DNA of 64,000 nt. Origin: Stutzerimonas stutzeri (lineage in GTDB: Bacteria; Pseudomonadota; Gammaproteobacteria; Pseudomonadales; Pseudomonadaceae). How positions within the stretch are numbered: the first letter of the stretch is position 1; each line of letters begins with the position of its first letter. The DNA lies in the NCBI RefSeq assembly GCF_002909485.1, contig NZ_PPXG01000007.1, positions 239,035 to 303,034 on the forward strand, read 5' to 3'. This document shows, piece after piece, positions 36,201 to 43,750 of the stretch. The notes under the pieces are model-generated. The model saw only the letters and a list, made by a program, of their open reading frames with translations. It was not told where the DNA came from and made no database searches. The position numbers were made by a program, and so were the translations under genes.

Positions 36201-38541
36201 CGCCCTGGGCGCGGCGCTGGCGGTCATCAAGCAGGCTCTGCTTGTGCGCCTCGAAGGTCTCCAGCAACTCCTCACGCTTGCTCAGGATGTCGCCGAGGAA
36301 CTGTTCGTGATCACCGAACTGGCTTTCCAGCTCCTCGAGCTGCACCAGCAGACGTGAGAGCTGCTCGTCGCAGCGCTCCGGGTCCGATGCCTGGGCCAAA
36401 GCGTTGGTGATGCCCTGGCTGAACAATTTGAACTGAGCACCGAACTGGGCGACTGTTTCCGCCGAACCGAGCCCCTTGCGGCGCTGCTCCGCTCGCGCCT
36501 TGGCCTGGTTGAGACGTGCGTACACTTCCGAAATCGATTCAACGATGCGGGTGCGCTCGGTGGCATCATCAATCGACAACGACGCCATCAGGCCCGAAAG
36601 CATGTCCAGCCCTGCAGCCATCTCCTGCATGCCGGCCAAGGGCTCATTGAGCTGGGTGACGGTTTCCGCCTTCTGCGCCACCGCATCGAGGTCACTGAGT
36701 TCCAGCAGGTAAGGCTCGAGCGCCGCATCGCTGGCCAGGAACCTCGAAGTCGCCAAGCTGGCCCGTTCCTGCGCCTCGAGCAGTTCGGCCTCCATGGCAT
36801 CGATGCGCGAGACATCGATATAGCGGTAGTCACGAATGGTCAGCAGCTGGCCACGATGTGAGTTGATTGCGTTTAACGCTTCGACGAACTGCTGCACCCT
36901 GTCCCAGCTGTCGGTCAGCAGCCCGGAGAGCAGCGCCTTCTGGCGAGTTTGAGCTTCGGCCATCGCGCGGGTCGATTGCTGACGAATGCTCTCGACCTTC
37001 TCGAATTCATCGAGCACCAGCTCGCCGGTCGCTGCAATCTCGCGCAGCAGCAGGGCAAGCCCCTGGCACTGGGCATCGCCCAGCCAGTGGTAAGCATCGA
37101 ACAGACGGCGGGTGTTCTGGCAGAGTTGGGTATAACGCTGCACCGATATCTGCGGCGCATCGATCTCGCGACTCAGGTTGAAAAGGTCGGATACGCCGCG
37201 CACCAACTCGGCGTTGCCGATGCGCCCAAAAAACCCGCTGCGCGCAGGCTGCCGAGCGGCGAAGTCATCGGTACAGAACGGCGTCTGCCAGATTTGCATC
37301 GGGTGAATGCGTGTGGGCTCACTGCCTTCGGCGGAAAAGATCACCATGCGCCCGTCTTCGAGCCGGGCATAGCCATGACCGAAGATCGGATTCTGCAGTT
37401 GGCGGTCGATCATGTTGTAGGTAAATAACGCCGATCGCCCTTCTTCCGGATGGTAGAAGATGTACTGCACATCTTCACCGTTAGGTGAGCGCACCGCGCG
37501 CTTGAAGCGCATGCCGTCCATCGACTGCTCGAATGCCTTCGACTCTCCGTTCTGCAGGTAGTAGCCGCCAGGGAAGATGATTCCATGGTCTTCTGGCAAC
37601 TGAACGCAGGCGAGCCCAATTGCATCAAGGCGCTCAACCGTGCGCGTCAGGCTGTTGAAGACCAGATAGCGCCACTGCTCTTCCCGATACGGCAGCACCT
37701 TGAGCAGGATCAGGCTACCGAGCCTGGCGTATTCGATCTGGGCATCGTCGAGGGACTGGGTCTTGTCCAGCACCGCCTCACGGTAGATGCCTAGGCCGTC
37801 GTCAGTATTGTTTTCGACCTTGACGGTCAGGTCGCCGCCAATGGTCTCGACGAACAATGTGTCGAGGATATTCAGATGCGGATGGCGGCCGTTGACCGCC
37901 ATCTCACGAGAAGTCTTCTGCCATTCGAAATCGAATGGTGCCGGCAACGCGATATCGCGCTCGCCACGGTTGTCGATGTATCGGACATCCTTGCCGTCAT
38001 TGGAGATTGACCAGCGGAATACCCGGATGTCCGTGACCCGCTCGCCGATCTGGAAGCTGGCCAGCAGCTTGCCGTCACGCACTATCAGCTGCAGCAAGCG
38101 GGTGTTTTTGTAGTAGGTGTACAGCTCGTTGAAGTCGTTTACGAAGCTGCTCTGGGCAAGAAAGCTGCCCTCAAGCGACACGGCTTGGGCTTCGTAGCCC
38201 TCGGCCTGCTCGCTCAATCGATAGATCGAAAATACGTCCTCGACACGGGTTTCTTTCTTGAGCCCGAGAAAAACGTTGTAGCCAAACAGCAAGCTGTCGC
38301 CGACCTGGGCGATGTCACGTGCAGTGCAGTTATTCTCGGTACGGATACGGACGCGTCCCACCACCTCCATTCGGCTACTGCCGAAGGCCTCCAGGCGCTC
38401 TTCGTTCAAGCTCTCGGTGATATGCCGAAGACGTAATCCCTGCTCCTGCAGTCGCTTGTGCAGCACCTCGTAAGCACCGCCTTGCGCGACGGCTTTATCG
38501 AGAATGTCCTGGGTATTTTCGGCTTGGACGTCCGACATCAT
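33295..38541 (-). CDS. Giant DUF3686 AAA+ ATPase
   Basis: A 1748-residue protein annotated in databases as a DNA repair ATPase (DUF3686), though a DNA repair role is not proven. The N-terminal ~500 residues are beta-rich with repeats of strand-rich segments. A long coiled-coil and helical region spans about 520-900, then a linker, and the AAA+ core lies at about 1290-1500. Walker A is SPPGYGKTTL (about 1295-1304), Walker B is NVMLYVDDIQ (about 1357), and sensor 1 is VIMSGNP (about 1409). The C-terminal helical part ends near residue 1748. ATGs at 38541 and 38538 both fit; AAGGAAG favours the second. The gene is in a same-strand series with TerB-like, flotillin and PspA genes. Confidence 0.85.
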   Translation of the reverse strand: MMSDVQAENTQDILDKAVAQGGAYEVLHKRLQEQGLRLRHITESLNEERLEAFGSSRMEVVGRVRIRTENNCTARDIAQVGDSLLFGYNVFLGLKKETRVEDVFSIYRLSEQAEGYEAQAVSLEGSFLAQSSFVNDFNELYTYYKNTRLLQLIVRDGKLLASFQIGERVTDIRVFRWSISNDGKDVRYIDNRGERDIALPAPFDFEWQKTSREMAVNGRHPHLNILDTLFVETIGGDLTVKVENNTDDGLGIYREAVLDKTQSLDDAQIEYARLGSLILLKVLPYREEQWRYLVFNSLTRTVERLDAIGLACVQLPEDHGIIFPGGYYLQNGESKAFEQSMDGMRFKRAVRSPNGEDVQYIFYHPEEGRSALFTYNMIDRQLQNPIFGHGYARLEDGRMVIFSAEGSEPTRIHPMQIWQTPFCTDDFAARQPARSGFFGRIGNAELVRGVSDLFNLSREIDAPQISVQRYTQLCQNTRRLFDAYHWLGDAQCQGLALLLREIAATGELVLDEFEKVESIRQQSTRAMAEAQTRQKALLSGLLTDSWDRVQQFVEALNAINSHRGQLLTIRDYRYIDVSRIDAMEAELLEAQERASLATSRFLASDAALEPYLLELSDLDAVAQKAETVTQLNEPLAGMQEMAAGLDMLSGLMASLSIDDATERTRIVESISEVYARLNQAKARAEQRRKGLGSAETVAQFGAQFKLFSQGITNALAQASDPERCDEQLSRLLVQLEELESQFGDHEQFLGDILSKREELLETFEAHKQSLLDDRQRRAQGVLDAASRILDSLGRRTARLNQTEELNAFFAADPLILKLREMVGRLRDLKDSVKADDVEARLKSARDQAVRAMRDKSELFEAGGNVIRLGPRHRFNVNTQELDLTLLPRGDQLYLHLTGTDFLEPLRDPELEALREFWQVSLESESEALYRAEYLAGEVLAAADGGHDGLDINSLKQLLADREALTRRIRDFAAPRYREGYEKGIHDHDAALILARLLPLRDSAGLLSHTPMARGTGCFFWNSVQGEAIALEWPERARTSRHIQQLFGRRDGLDQLEAEIASAIERFAADEGMTLPSGLPIDAARYLVQELAGERIEFVFSKYARQLLVSLQAKLEAARVWDGYVQTLERLQARPAARWALVDNWLQGLCDQGELSDLARYIPEAVALALLPEGQSRRVTEVDLRFAVEELMGNHPRIEDQRLMLSLDDYFERLENHRRRFLPQLRRYQALRQDVIGREREALRLSEFKPRPLSSFVRNKLINDVYLGFIGDNLAKQMGTAGENKRTDLMGLLMLISPPGYGKTTLMEYVAHRLGLIFMKINGPALGHEVRSVDPAQAPDATSRQELEKLNLALEMGNNVMLYVDDIQHTHPEFLQKFISLCDGTRRIEGVWKGKTKTYDMRGKKFCVIMSGNPYTESGDVFKIPDMLANRADIYNLGDTLGGMQEAFSLSYIENALTSNPILAPLATRDMADVYRLVDKAQGKPFSANELSYSYSAAEINEITATLERLMQVRDVVGRVNQQYIVSAAQADQYRSEPPFKLQGSYRNMNKMAEKISSVMNQAELLQLIADHYQGESQLLTTGAEENLLKLAELRGNMTDTQAERWAQIKRDFMRNKAMGGSDTDVGGRVVAQLNDLVESVRGLSTGKSDRDEARIPWEQLISGLDNLGRLRPQVEVVAPPQPAVQKLLENLADSLQNSFLPLIKTMDKKIDIDLRTHHRMLEISAQLRELGEHLGQEQRNVEPHDGVP

Positions 38542-38645
38542 GGGTCTTCCTTGAATCTATGCGGTCTGCAAGCAACGAGCCCCGGTCGCACAGGGCTGCA
38601 CTAAGTAGCGGGGAACGCCGAATGGCTGGTGATCTGGAGGATGCC

Positions 38646-38885
38646 TCAAGCTCCGATTTTCTTGGCCACCTCGGCGAGCTTGTCGCGCATTGGCTGGTCG
38701 ATTTCCTCGGGCCGGATACGTTCGATGATCTTTTTCAGCACGCGCGCTTCGTTTTCATCGATATCACCGTCGCGCTCGGCGATGCCCAGCAGTGCGCCCA
38801 GCTCGCTCACGTCCAGGCGGCCATCATTGGCAAAGCACTGAATCGAGCGGAAGGACATTTCCAGATAATCCCTGGGTTCAGACAT
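38646..38885 (-). CDS. Small TerB-like acidic helical protein
   Basis: A 79-residue protein from ATG 38885, chosen because AAGGAG lies 7 bases upstream. It looks like half a TerB domain: the SIQCFANDGRLDVSELGALL helix is followed by GIAERDGDIDENEARVLKKIIERI, whose Asp-rich loop (RDGDIDENE) suits metal binding as in TerB. TerB-like proteins are frequent partners of PspA and AAA+ proteins in stress systems. Its place between flotillin and the giant ATPase suggests a regulator or adaptor of the ATPase. The family call is tentative because the protein is short. Confidence 0.6.
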   Translation of the reverse strand: MSEPRDYLEMSFRSIQCFANDGRLDVSELGALLGIAERDGDIDENEARVLKKIIERIRPEEIDQPMRDKLAEVAKKIGA

Positions 38886-38964
38886 AAACACTCCTTGCTG
38901 CAGCGGCTCAATAGGTGAGCCAGAACGGGCGCTCTGCTTTTTAGATGCAGGCGCCCTGGGATCA

Positions 38965-41007
38965 TCAAACTTCGCTGGTGTCAGCGCGCACCGGTTTGGC
39001 TTCGGCAGCGCGGCCGTTGAGGAGGCGCGCCAGCACGTCCTGAACTACTGGACTCTTGCCAACCACTCCTTCGATCGCCTTGCCCACCGACAACGACTTG
39101 GCGAACGAATTGAAGAAGTCGCCTTCGCCACCGACGATCTCGATCTTGGCCTTCGACAGCGCTGCCGACAGCACTTCCGCCTGGTCCTTGGCGATGTCCT
39201 TGTTCGCCGCGATCGAGGCCATCGCCTCTTCGAAGCTCTTCTCCAGCTGCATGCGGAACTCTTCGTGCTGACGGGCGCCATCGCTGAGCGAGTCCAGTGC
39301 ACCGAACTTTTTGCCCAAGCCTTCGGCCTCGGCGTTCAAGCGTTCCAAGAGCACGTGCGCCTCGGCCATACCCAGATCCTGGGCCGCCTTGGCCTTGGCA
39401 CTGCCCAACTGCTCCTCGCCGCGGGCCTGAGCAGTGAGTTTTTCTTCCAGCACCTTGGCCTCGGCCAAGCCATCCTTTTCCTTGGCGCCTGCTTTGGCCT
39501 CAATCACCCGTGCCTCGGCCAAACCCTTCTCCTGCTCGCCTTTGGCAGCTGCGATCAGTTGCTCTGCCTGCACGCGTGCTTCGGCCAGCCCTTCCTTCTC
39601 CTTCGCTGCCGCGGTGACTTCACGCACGCGCGCATCAGCCAGGCCAGGTGCCGCACGCTCGGCTTCGACGCCCTCGGCAAGCTTCTTCTTGGCTTCTGCC
39701 TGCTTGGCAGCTGCCTCCAGTTCGGCCTGAGCCAGCGTATTGATTTCCACAGCCTTGTGCTTGGAGCGCGTTTCGTCCGCCTCGGCCTGCTTGACCTGAC
39801 GTACCAGCTCCTGCTCTGCCTCGGCCTGGGCATTGAGCACCACGACCTGTTTCATTCGCTCGGCCTCGGAAACCTCGCGGACTTCCTTGATGCGTTCTTC
39901 TTCCTGGGCAACGGTTTTCTCGACCGCAACGCGCTCACGAATGACTGAAGCGATATTCTTGCGCTCTTCTTCCAGCGCCTTTTCCTTTTCGATTCGCTGC
40001 AATTCGACTTCACGCTCGCGGGCCACGATCTCCAGATCCTTGGCACGCGTCACTTTCTCGACTTCGATGACCACGGCACGCTGGCGGTTCTGCTGCGCCA
40101 CCTCGACTTCACGCTGGTGGTTCTCGGCGCGGATATCCAGCTCCTGCTGGGTTTGAATGCGGGCCTGCTCGGCTTTCAGCCGCTCCTCTTCCTGCACCTT
40201 GAGCGTTTCAGCATGCTCGCGCGCACGAATGGTCTCGATCTCCCGCTTCTGCCTAGCCACCGCATCAGCCTCCTGACGCTCTAGCGCCAGAGTCGCCTCA
40301 CGGGTTTCTACGTTCTTTTTCTTGATCGCCAACTCTTCGTTGCGCTCGAAGTCGTTGGTGATGATGTTCTGCGCAGCCGTCAGCTGAGTGATCTTGCGAA
40401 TACCTTCGGCATCTAGAATGTTGTTTGGGTCCAGGGAGCTTTTGGGCGTTTGCTCCAGGTAATCGATCGCGACGTCTTCAAGCACATAGCCATTGAGATC
40501 GTTGCCGATCACTTCAACGATACGGTCACGAAAGCTCTGGCGTTCTTCGAACAGCTGGACGAAATCGAAGCGCTTGCCCACGGTCTTCAGCGCTTCGGAG
40601 AACTTGGCATTGAACAGCTCATTCACCGCTGCACGATCGGAGGCACGATCCACTCCGATCGCCTTGGCGACCTTCAGCACGTCCTGCTGGGTCTCGTTTA
40701 CCCGTAGATAAAAGGCGACGGTGATATCGGCGCGCAGGTTGTCCTGGCAGATCAGACCATCCTTGCCGCGGCGATCGACTTCCAGCGTCAACAAGGAGAT
40801 CTTCATGAACTCCTTTTTGTAGATCACCGGATAGACCAGAGCGCCTGTGAAGTGGACCTTGGGCATCGACGACATGTCGTTGACGATCAGTGCCGTGCCT
40901 TGCGGGACCTTGATATAGAAGGCTTTGAACAGGACAAAGAAGCCCATGATCAAGAGGAAGAACACGCCCAATCCGATCAGGAAAGGCATCACCAGTTCGA
41001 GGCTCAT
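38965..41007 (-). CDS. Flotillin/SPFH-domain membrane scaffold (YqiK-like)
   Basis: A 680-residue flotillin. An N-terminal hydrophobic hairpin or helix covers residues about 6-30 (MPFLIGLGVFFLLIMGFFVLF). The SPFH domain lies at about 32-200, with DRRGKDGLICQDNLRADITVAF. A coiled-coil region runs at about 215-560, ending in a run of GLAEARV-type repeats. Flotillins build membrane microdomains and act in stress, motility and phage resistance in some bacteria. The longest parts are much larger than E. coli YqiK (about 553). It lies between the YqiJ-like and TerB-like genes and is read in the same direction. Confidence 0.88.
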   Translation of the reverse strand: MSLELVMPFLIGLGVFFLLIMGFFVLFKAFYIKVPQGTALIVNDMSSMPKVHFTGALVYPVIYKKEFMKISLLTLEVDRRGKDGLICQDNLRADITVAFYLRVNETQQDVLKVAKAIGVDRASDRAAVNELFNAKFSEALKTVGKRFDFVQLFEERQSFRDRIVEVIGNDLNGYVLEDVAIDYLEQTPKSSLDPNNILDAEGIRKITQLTAAQNIITNDFERNEELAIKKKNVETREATLALERQEADAVARQKREIETIRAREHAETLKVQEEERLKAEQARIQTQQELDIRAENHQREVEVAQQNRQRAVVIEVEKVTRAKDLEIVAREREVELQRIEKEKALEEERKNIASVIRERVAVEKTVAQEEERIKEVREVSEAERMKQVVVLNAQAEAEQELVRQVKQAEADETRSKHKAVEINTLAQAELEAAAKQAEAKKKLAEGVEAERAAPGLADARVREVTAAAKEKEGLAEARVQAEQLIAAAKGEQEKGLAEARVIEAKAGAKEKDGLAEAKVLEEKLTAQARGEEQLGSAKAKAAQDLGMAEAHVLLERLNAEAEGLGKKFGALDSLSDGARQHEEFRMQLEKSFEEAMASIAANKDIAKDQAEVLSAALSKAKIEIVGGEGDFFNSFAKSLSVGKAIEGVVGKSPVVQDVLARLLNGRAAEAKPVRADTSEV

Positions 41008-41033
41008 TACATCAACTCCTTTTAAAAGCGGGC

Positions 41034-41678
41034 TTAGACGCCCTTGAATTCACTTTCGGTAATGACCCGATAGGCATTCTCAGCCTCCAGGTACTCCAGC
41101 AGAACCACGCGATCACCGCGCTTGAACCCGACCTGCTCATCCGCTCTGACTCGCAGGATCAGCCCAGCACCGCCATCCTCCAGAGTGGCCTCGCCAAAAC
41201 TCGACGTAACCGTACCGCTGCGCACGACAGCTACCTGGCCGAGCAACGAGCGATGAGTGGGCGCATGAAGCTTCAGAAACAGCGGGCGAAGTGGACGGAC
41301 AAGCGCGCCGCAGATCGGCACTGCCAGCAGCAGCGCAACCACGGTCAGCACCAGGCCTAGTGGGTAACGCAAAATGCCGAGCGGCAGGAAGCGCAGCACC
41401 AACAGCTGGGCGAAGTAACAGAACAACCAGGAAAAGAAGAACAGCAGCGTCAGCACCAGCGTGACTGGAACCCCGGACAGACCGAATTTGAGCAACAGCC
41501 CAGCCAGGCCTTCCGGCTGAAACGACGTATCTTCCAGAGAAGACTCCATCTCGACGTCGAGTACGTCCACGTCGACCATACCGAGGGCCGCCACACACCA
41601 GTACAGAATGGCGATACCCAGCACGAAGCTGAGTAGCACCACCGGAAAGCTCAAAGCAGTCTGTATGAACAAATCCAT
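41034..41678 (-). CDS. YqiJ-like inner-membrane OB-fold protein
   Basis: A 214-residue protein: an N-terminal membrane helix (about 9-33), then two or three further helices (about 75-135), then a C-terminal OB-fold-like domain (about 143-205, HRSLLGQVAVVRSGTVTSSF). This layout matches E. coli YqiJ and DUF1449, found beside flotillin YqiK and of NfeD-like function. It presumably forms a membrane complex with the flotillin. It is 76 bases downstream of pspA and 26 bases upstream of the flotillin gene. Confidence 0.82.
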   Translation of the reverse strand: MDLFIQTALSFPVVLLSFVLGIAILYWCVAALGMVDVDVLDVEMESSLEDTSFQPEGLAGLLLKFGLSGVPVTLVLTLLFFFSWLFCYFAQLLVLRFLPLGILRYPLGLVLTVVALLLAVPICGALVRPLRPLFLKLHAPTHRSLLGQVAVVRSGTVTSSFGEATLEDGGAGLILRVRADEQVGFKRGDRVVLLEYLEAENAYRVITESEFKGV

Positions 41679-41754
41679 CGATCACATCCTTGTGTTGTGC
41701 CGCGACTCTCGCCAATTCCGCGCGACCAAGCTCTCATAGTCGCTGATGGCGGGA

Positions 41755-42450
41755 TCAGCCCTTGGCTTTGTCCTTCAAGCGTGCGAGCACGCTGTCTGCA
41801 CTGGCGTTGTCGGCAACGATCCCCGCGGCGCGCAATTTGGCGTCAAGTGATTCGTCGACGCTAGACGCTTGCGCCAGCTCGGCCGTTGCCTCCATCTTCG
41901 CTGCGCGCTCGGCCTGTTGCTGCTTGATCCGCTCTAGCGACTCAACCGCGGTGTGCAACTTGGCCTGGGAGCCGCCGTAGCGTTGCGCGACGGCCATTTG
42001 GGCCTTCTGCACACTCTCCGTGGCCTTGACCGTATCAACCTGCTGTTTGAGCCGCTTGATATGCGCTTCCGACTGACTGACGGCCTTGCGCAGTTGCGCC
42101 ACGCTCTCAGCGTAATTATCGGCCTGCTCGCGCTCGGCGATCTGCTCAGCCTCAAGATTGGCAATCTTTGCGGCCACTTCCTTGGCCAACGGCTCGTCAC
42201 CGGACTCGAGCGCTTTCAACGCATACTGCTCGTATTCGCTGATTGCTTTAGCTGCCTTGTTGACACGTTCAGCAGCCAACTTCTGCTTGGCCATTATTTC
42301 AGCCAATGCCTCCTTGGCTTTGCGCAATTCGGAATCGGCATCGCGAATTTCCTGATCAAGAATGCGCAGCGCTTGGCTATCCACTACCGCCTCGCCCGCC
42401 TCATTGACGCCACCGCGCAGGGCGGTGAGCAGCTTGCTCCATACATTCAT
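41755..42450 (-). CDS. PspA/IM30 family protein (YjfJ-like)
   Basis: A 231-residue PspA-family ESCRT-III-like coiled-coil protein. The amphipathic N-terminus MNVWSKLLTALRGG and coiled coil (about 25-185), including RILDQEIRDADSELRKAKEALA and LEAEQIAEREQADNYAE, are typical. PspA polymers bind and remodel stressed membranes. This form lacks a PspF/PspB/PspC operon and instead follows the YjfI gene by 12 bases, as in E. coli yjfI-yjfJ. It is 2nd in the eight-gene cluster. Confidence 0.9.
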   Translation of the reverse strand: MNVWSKLLTALRGGVNEAGEAVVDSQALRILDQEIRDADSELRKAKEALAEIMAKQKLAAERVNKAAKAISEYEQYALKALESGDEPLAKEVAAKIANLEAEQIAEREQADNYAESVAQLRKAVSQSEAHIKRLKQQVDTVKATESVQKAQMAVAQRYGGSQAKLHTAVESLERIKQQQAERAAKMEATAELAQASSVDESLDAKLRAAGIVADNASADSVLARLKDKAKG

Positions 42451-42462
42451 CTCAGATCTCCT

Positions 42463-43089
42463 TTAGAGCTCAAGCGCGGCCTTGAGAAAGCCTTCGTACG
42501 CCTCGGTAGCCTTGATCACGTTATCGCCAAGCAATTCGATCTCCAGCACCACATCCGAAAGCGTGGACGCCGAACTCAATGCACCGAACATGGTGTAGCA
42601 AGGCTGACCATCTGGAAGCGACTCGATGCCGATGCACGAAAGCGGAAACAACTTGTGGGTGCGCAATATCTGTTCATTGAATGCGGTCGGATCCTGCACA
42701 TCAGAAACCGGCCAAAGCAGCGCTTCGACGATGATTTGCTCGCCGATCACCGCCACATAGATCGGCAGGTCACCATACTCGCGCATCGTGACGCGCAGGC
42801 TGGCGTCAGCCCCTTGGATCAGCTCGATTGCAATCTGACCGTTCTTACACAGTTCCGTGGTTTCAATAGCGTCATGCAACGCTTGGGCGGTCCATAGCTG
42901 CGGCATATTCATACCTTCTTCCATCTCACATGAAGCCAGCCCCTGAAGCGGCTGGCGCATTCTCTTCTCCATGGCCGCAAGCCGTACTGAATGCTCGGGC
43001 AAAATCCAGACTTCCTTTTTCACCAACCCCTGATCACGCAGGCGCTGCCGAAAAAGGCGCTGATAATGTGCGGACGATTTCGTTTCCAT
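42463..43089 (-). CDS. YjfI family protein (DUF2170)
   Basis: A 208-residue soluble protein, first gene of the cluster, ending 12 bases before pspA. It resembles E. coli YjfI: an N-terminal basic helical segment (residues 1-60, including RLFRQRLRDQGLVKKEVWILPEHSVRL), then a mixed alpha/beta DUF2170 domain with LSDVVLEIELLGDNVIKATEAYEGFL at the end. It is thought to function together with the PspA homologue, but its biochemistry is not known. A large perfect inverted repeat lies 18 bases upstream of the start. Confidence 0.82.
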   Translation of the reverse strand: METKSSAHYQRLFRQRLRDQGLVKKEVWILPEHSVRLAAMEKRMRQPLQGLASCEMEEGMNMPQLWTAQALHDAIETTELCKNGQIAIELIQGADASLRVTMREYGDLPIYVAVIGEQIIVEALLWPVSDVQDPTAFNEQILRTHKLFPLSCIGIESLPDGQPCYTMFGALSSASTLSDVVLEIELLGDNVIKATEAYEGFLKAALEL

Positions 43090-43106
43090 GCCGCCAGAAT
43101 ATCAGC

Positions 43107-43136
43107 ACATGTGATAAGCGCAATAAGCTCACATGT
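43107..43136. promoter_or_regulatory. Perfect inverted repeat ahead of the yjfI-pspA cluster
   Basis: ACATGTGA at 43107-43114 and TCACATGT at 43129-43136 form a perfect 8-bp repeat with a 14-base spacer, which also holds a direct repeat TAAGC. It begins 18 bases upstream of the yjfI start and overlaps a weak -35/-10-like pair (TTGCGC, TATTCT) on the minus strand. It does not fit a CRP/Vfr site, because the TGTGA and TCACA halves are 14 rather than 6 bases apart. It could be an operator for a regulator coded elsewhere. Confidence 0.55.
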
Positions 43137-43278
43137 AATTTTCCAAAACGTGAAGCGGAGCCGAGTCACGGCACACAGAGAAGCGCGACGAAAGCTTTCG
43201 AACATTGTCGCCTAAGCCGTTGCGCGCCGCCGCCAACCACAGCACGCGACTGAAATTCGTCAAGGCGACGAACGAGCT

Positions 43279-43305
43279 TTGACAATTATTCTCATTCTGA
43301 TTAGC
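43279..43305. promoter_or_regulatory. Fur-box-like sequence upstream of bfd
   Basis: TGACAATTATTCTCATTCTG, read on the minus strand as AATGAGAATAATT, closely resembles the Fur consensus GATAATGATAATCATTATC. It is about 40 bases upstream of bfd. Iron repression of bfd by Fur is expected: Bfd is needed to release iron from bacterioferritin when iron is short. Confidence 0.65.
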
Positions 43306-43340
43306 ATCGCTACCAACAACGAACTTAACGGGTAGTTCTT

Positions 43341-43559
43341 ATGTACGTCTGCCTCTGCCAGGGTGTAACCGACGGTCAGATTCGCGATGCAATTTACGAA
43401 GGCTGCTGCAGCTATCGCGAAGTGCGCGAGTCGACAGGCGTCGCCAGCCAGTGCGGCAAATGCGCCTGCGTTGCCAAGCAGGTCGTTCGCGAGACGCTTA
43501 GCAACGTACAGAACGCCCAGGCATCGCTCGCCTACCCTGCGAGTTTCGTTCAGGCCTAA
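43341..43559 (+). CDS. bfd: Bacterioferritin-associated ferredoxin
   Basis: A 72-residue [2Fe-2S] protein. Four cysteines sit in the BFD pattern: C4 and C6 in MYVCLCQGVTDGQIR, then C38 and C41 in SQCGKCACV. Bfd docks on bacterioferritin and passes electrons to reduce the stored ferric iron. The gene lies upstream of bfr on the same strand with its own terminator, like P. aeruginosa bfd-bfrB. Length is typical. Confidence 0.95.
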   Translation: MYVCLCQGVTDGQIRDAIYEGCCSYREVRESTGVASQCGKCACVAKQVVRETLSNVQNAQASLAYPASFVQA

Positions 43560-43575
43560 CAGACCGAAGTCGTAT

Positions 43576-43599
43576 AGCCGGGCCCTGCCCGGCTTTTTT
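43576..43599 (+). terminator. Rho-independent terminator after bfd
   Basis: AGCCGGGC at 43576-43583, loop CCT, GCCCGGCT at 43587-43594, then a T-run. It lies 16 bases past the bfd stop and separates bfd from bfr, so the two are separate transcripts or linked only by read-through. Confidence 0.92.
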
Positions 43600-43750
43600 A
43601 TGCCTGCAAATCAGTCAGTTGCCATTAAGGATGCGGAACGCAACCATTCTCGCTAGGTTTTAGCTTTTGCATTCAACGACTTAGGTTTGACAGGTCGCCC
43701 CTCCGTGGCCAGACTGCTTTCATTCCCACCGCTCCAGGCAGGCTAATTCC

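Noticed and set aside
43107..43136. CRP/Vfr binding site
   Set aside because: The halves TGTGA and TCACA are 14 bases apart; CRP-type sites need about six.
43090..43260. Sigma-54 promoter for the pspA cluster
   Set aside because: PspA operons often use sigma-54, but I found no TGGCAC-N5-TTGC match upstream of yjfI and no PspF-like gene in the window.
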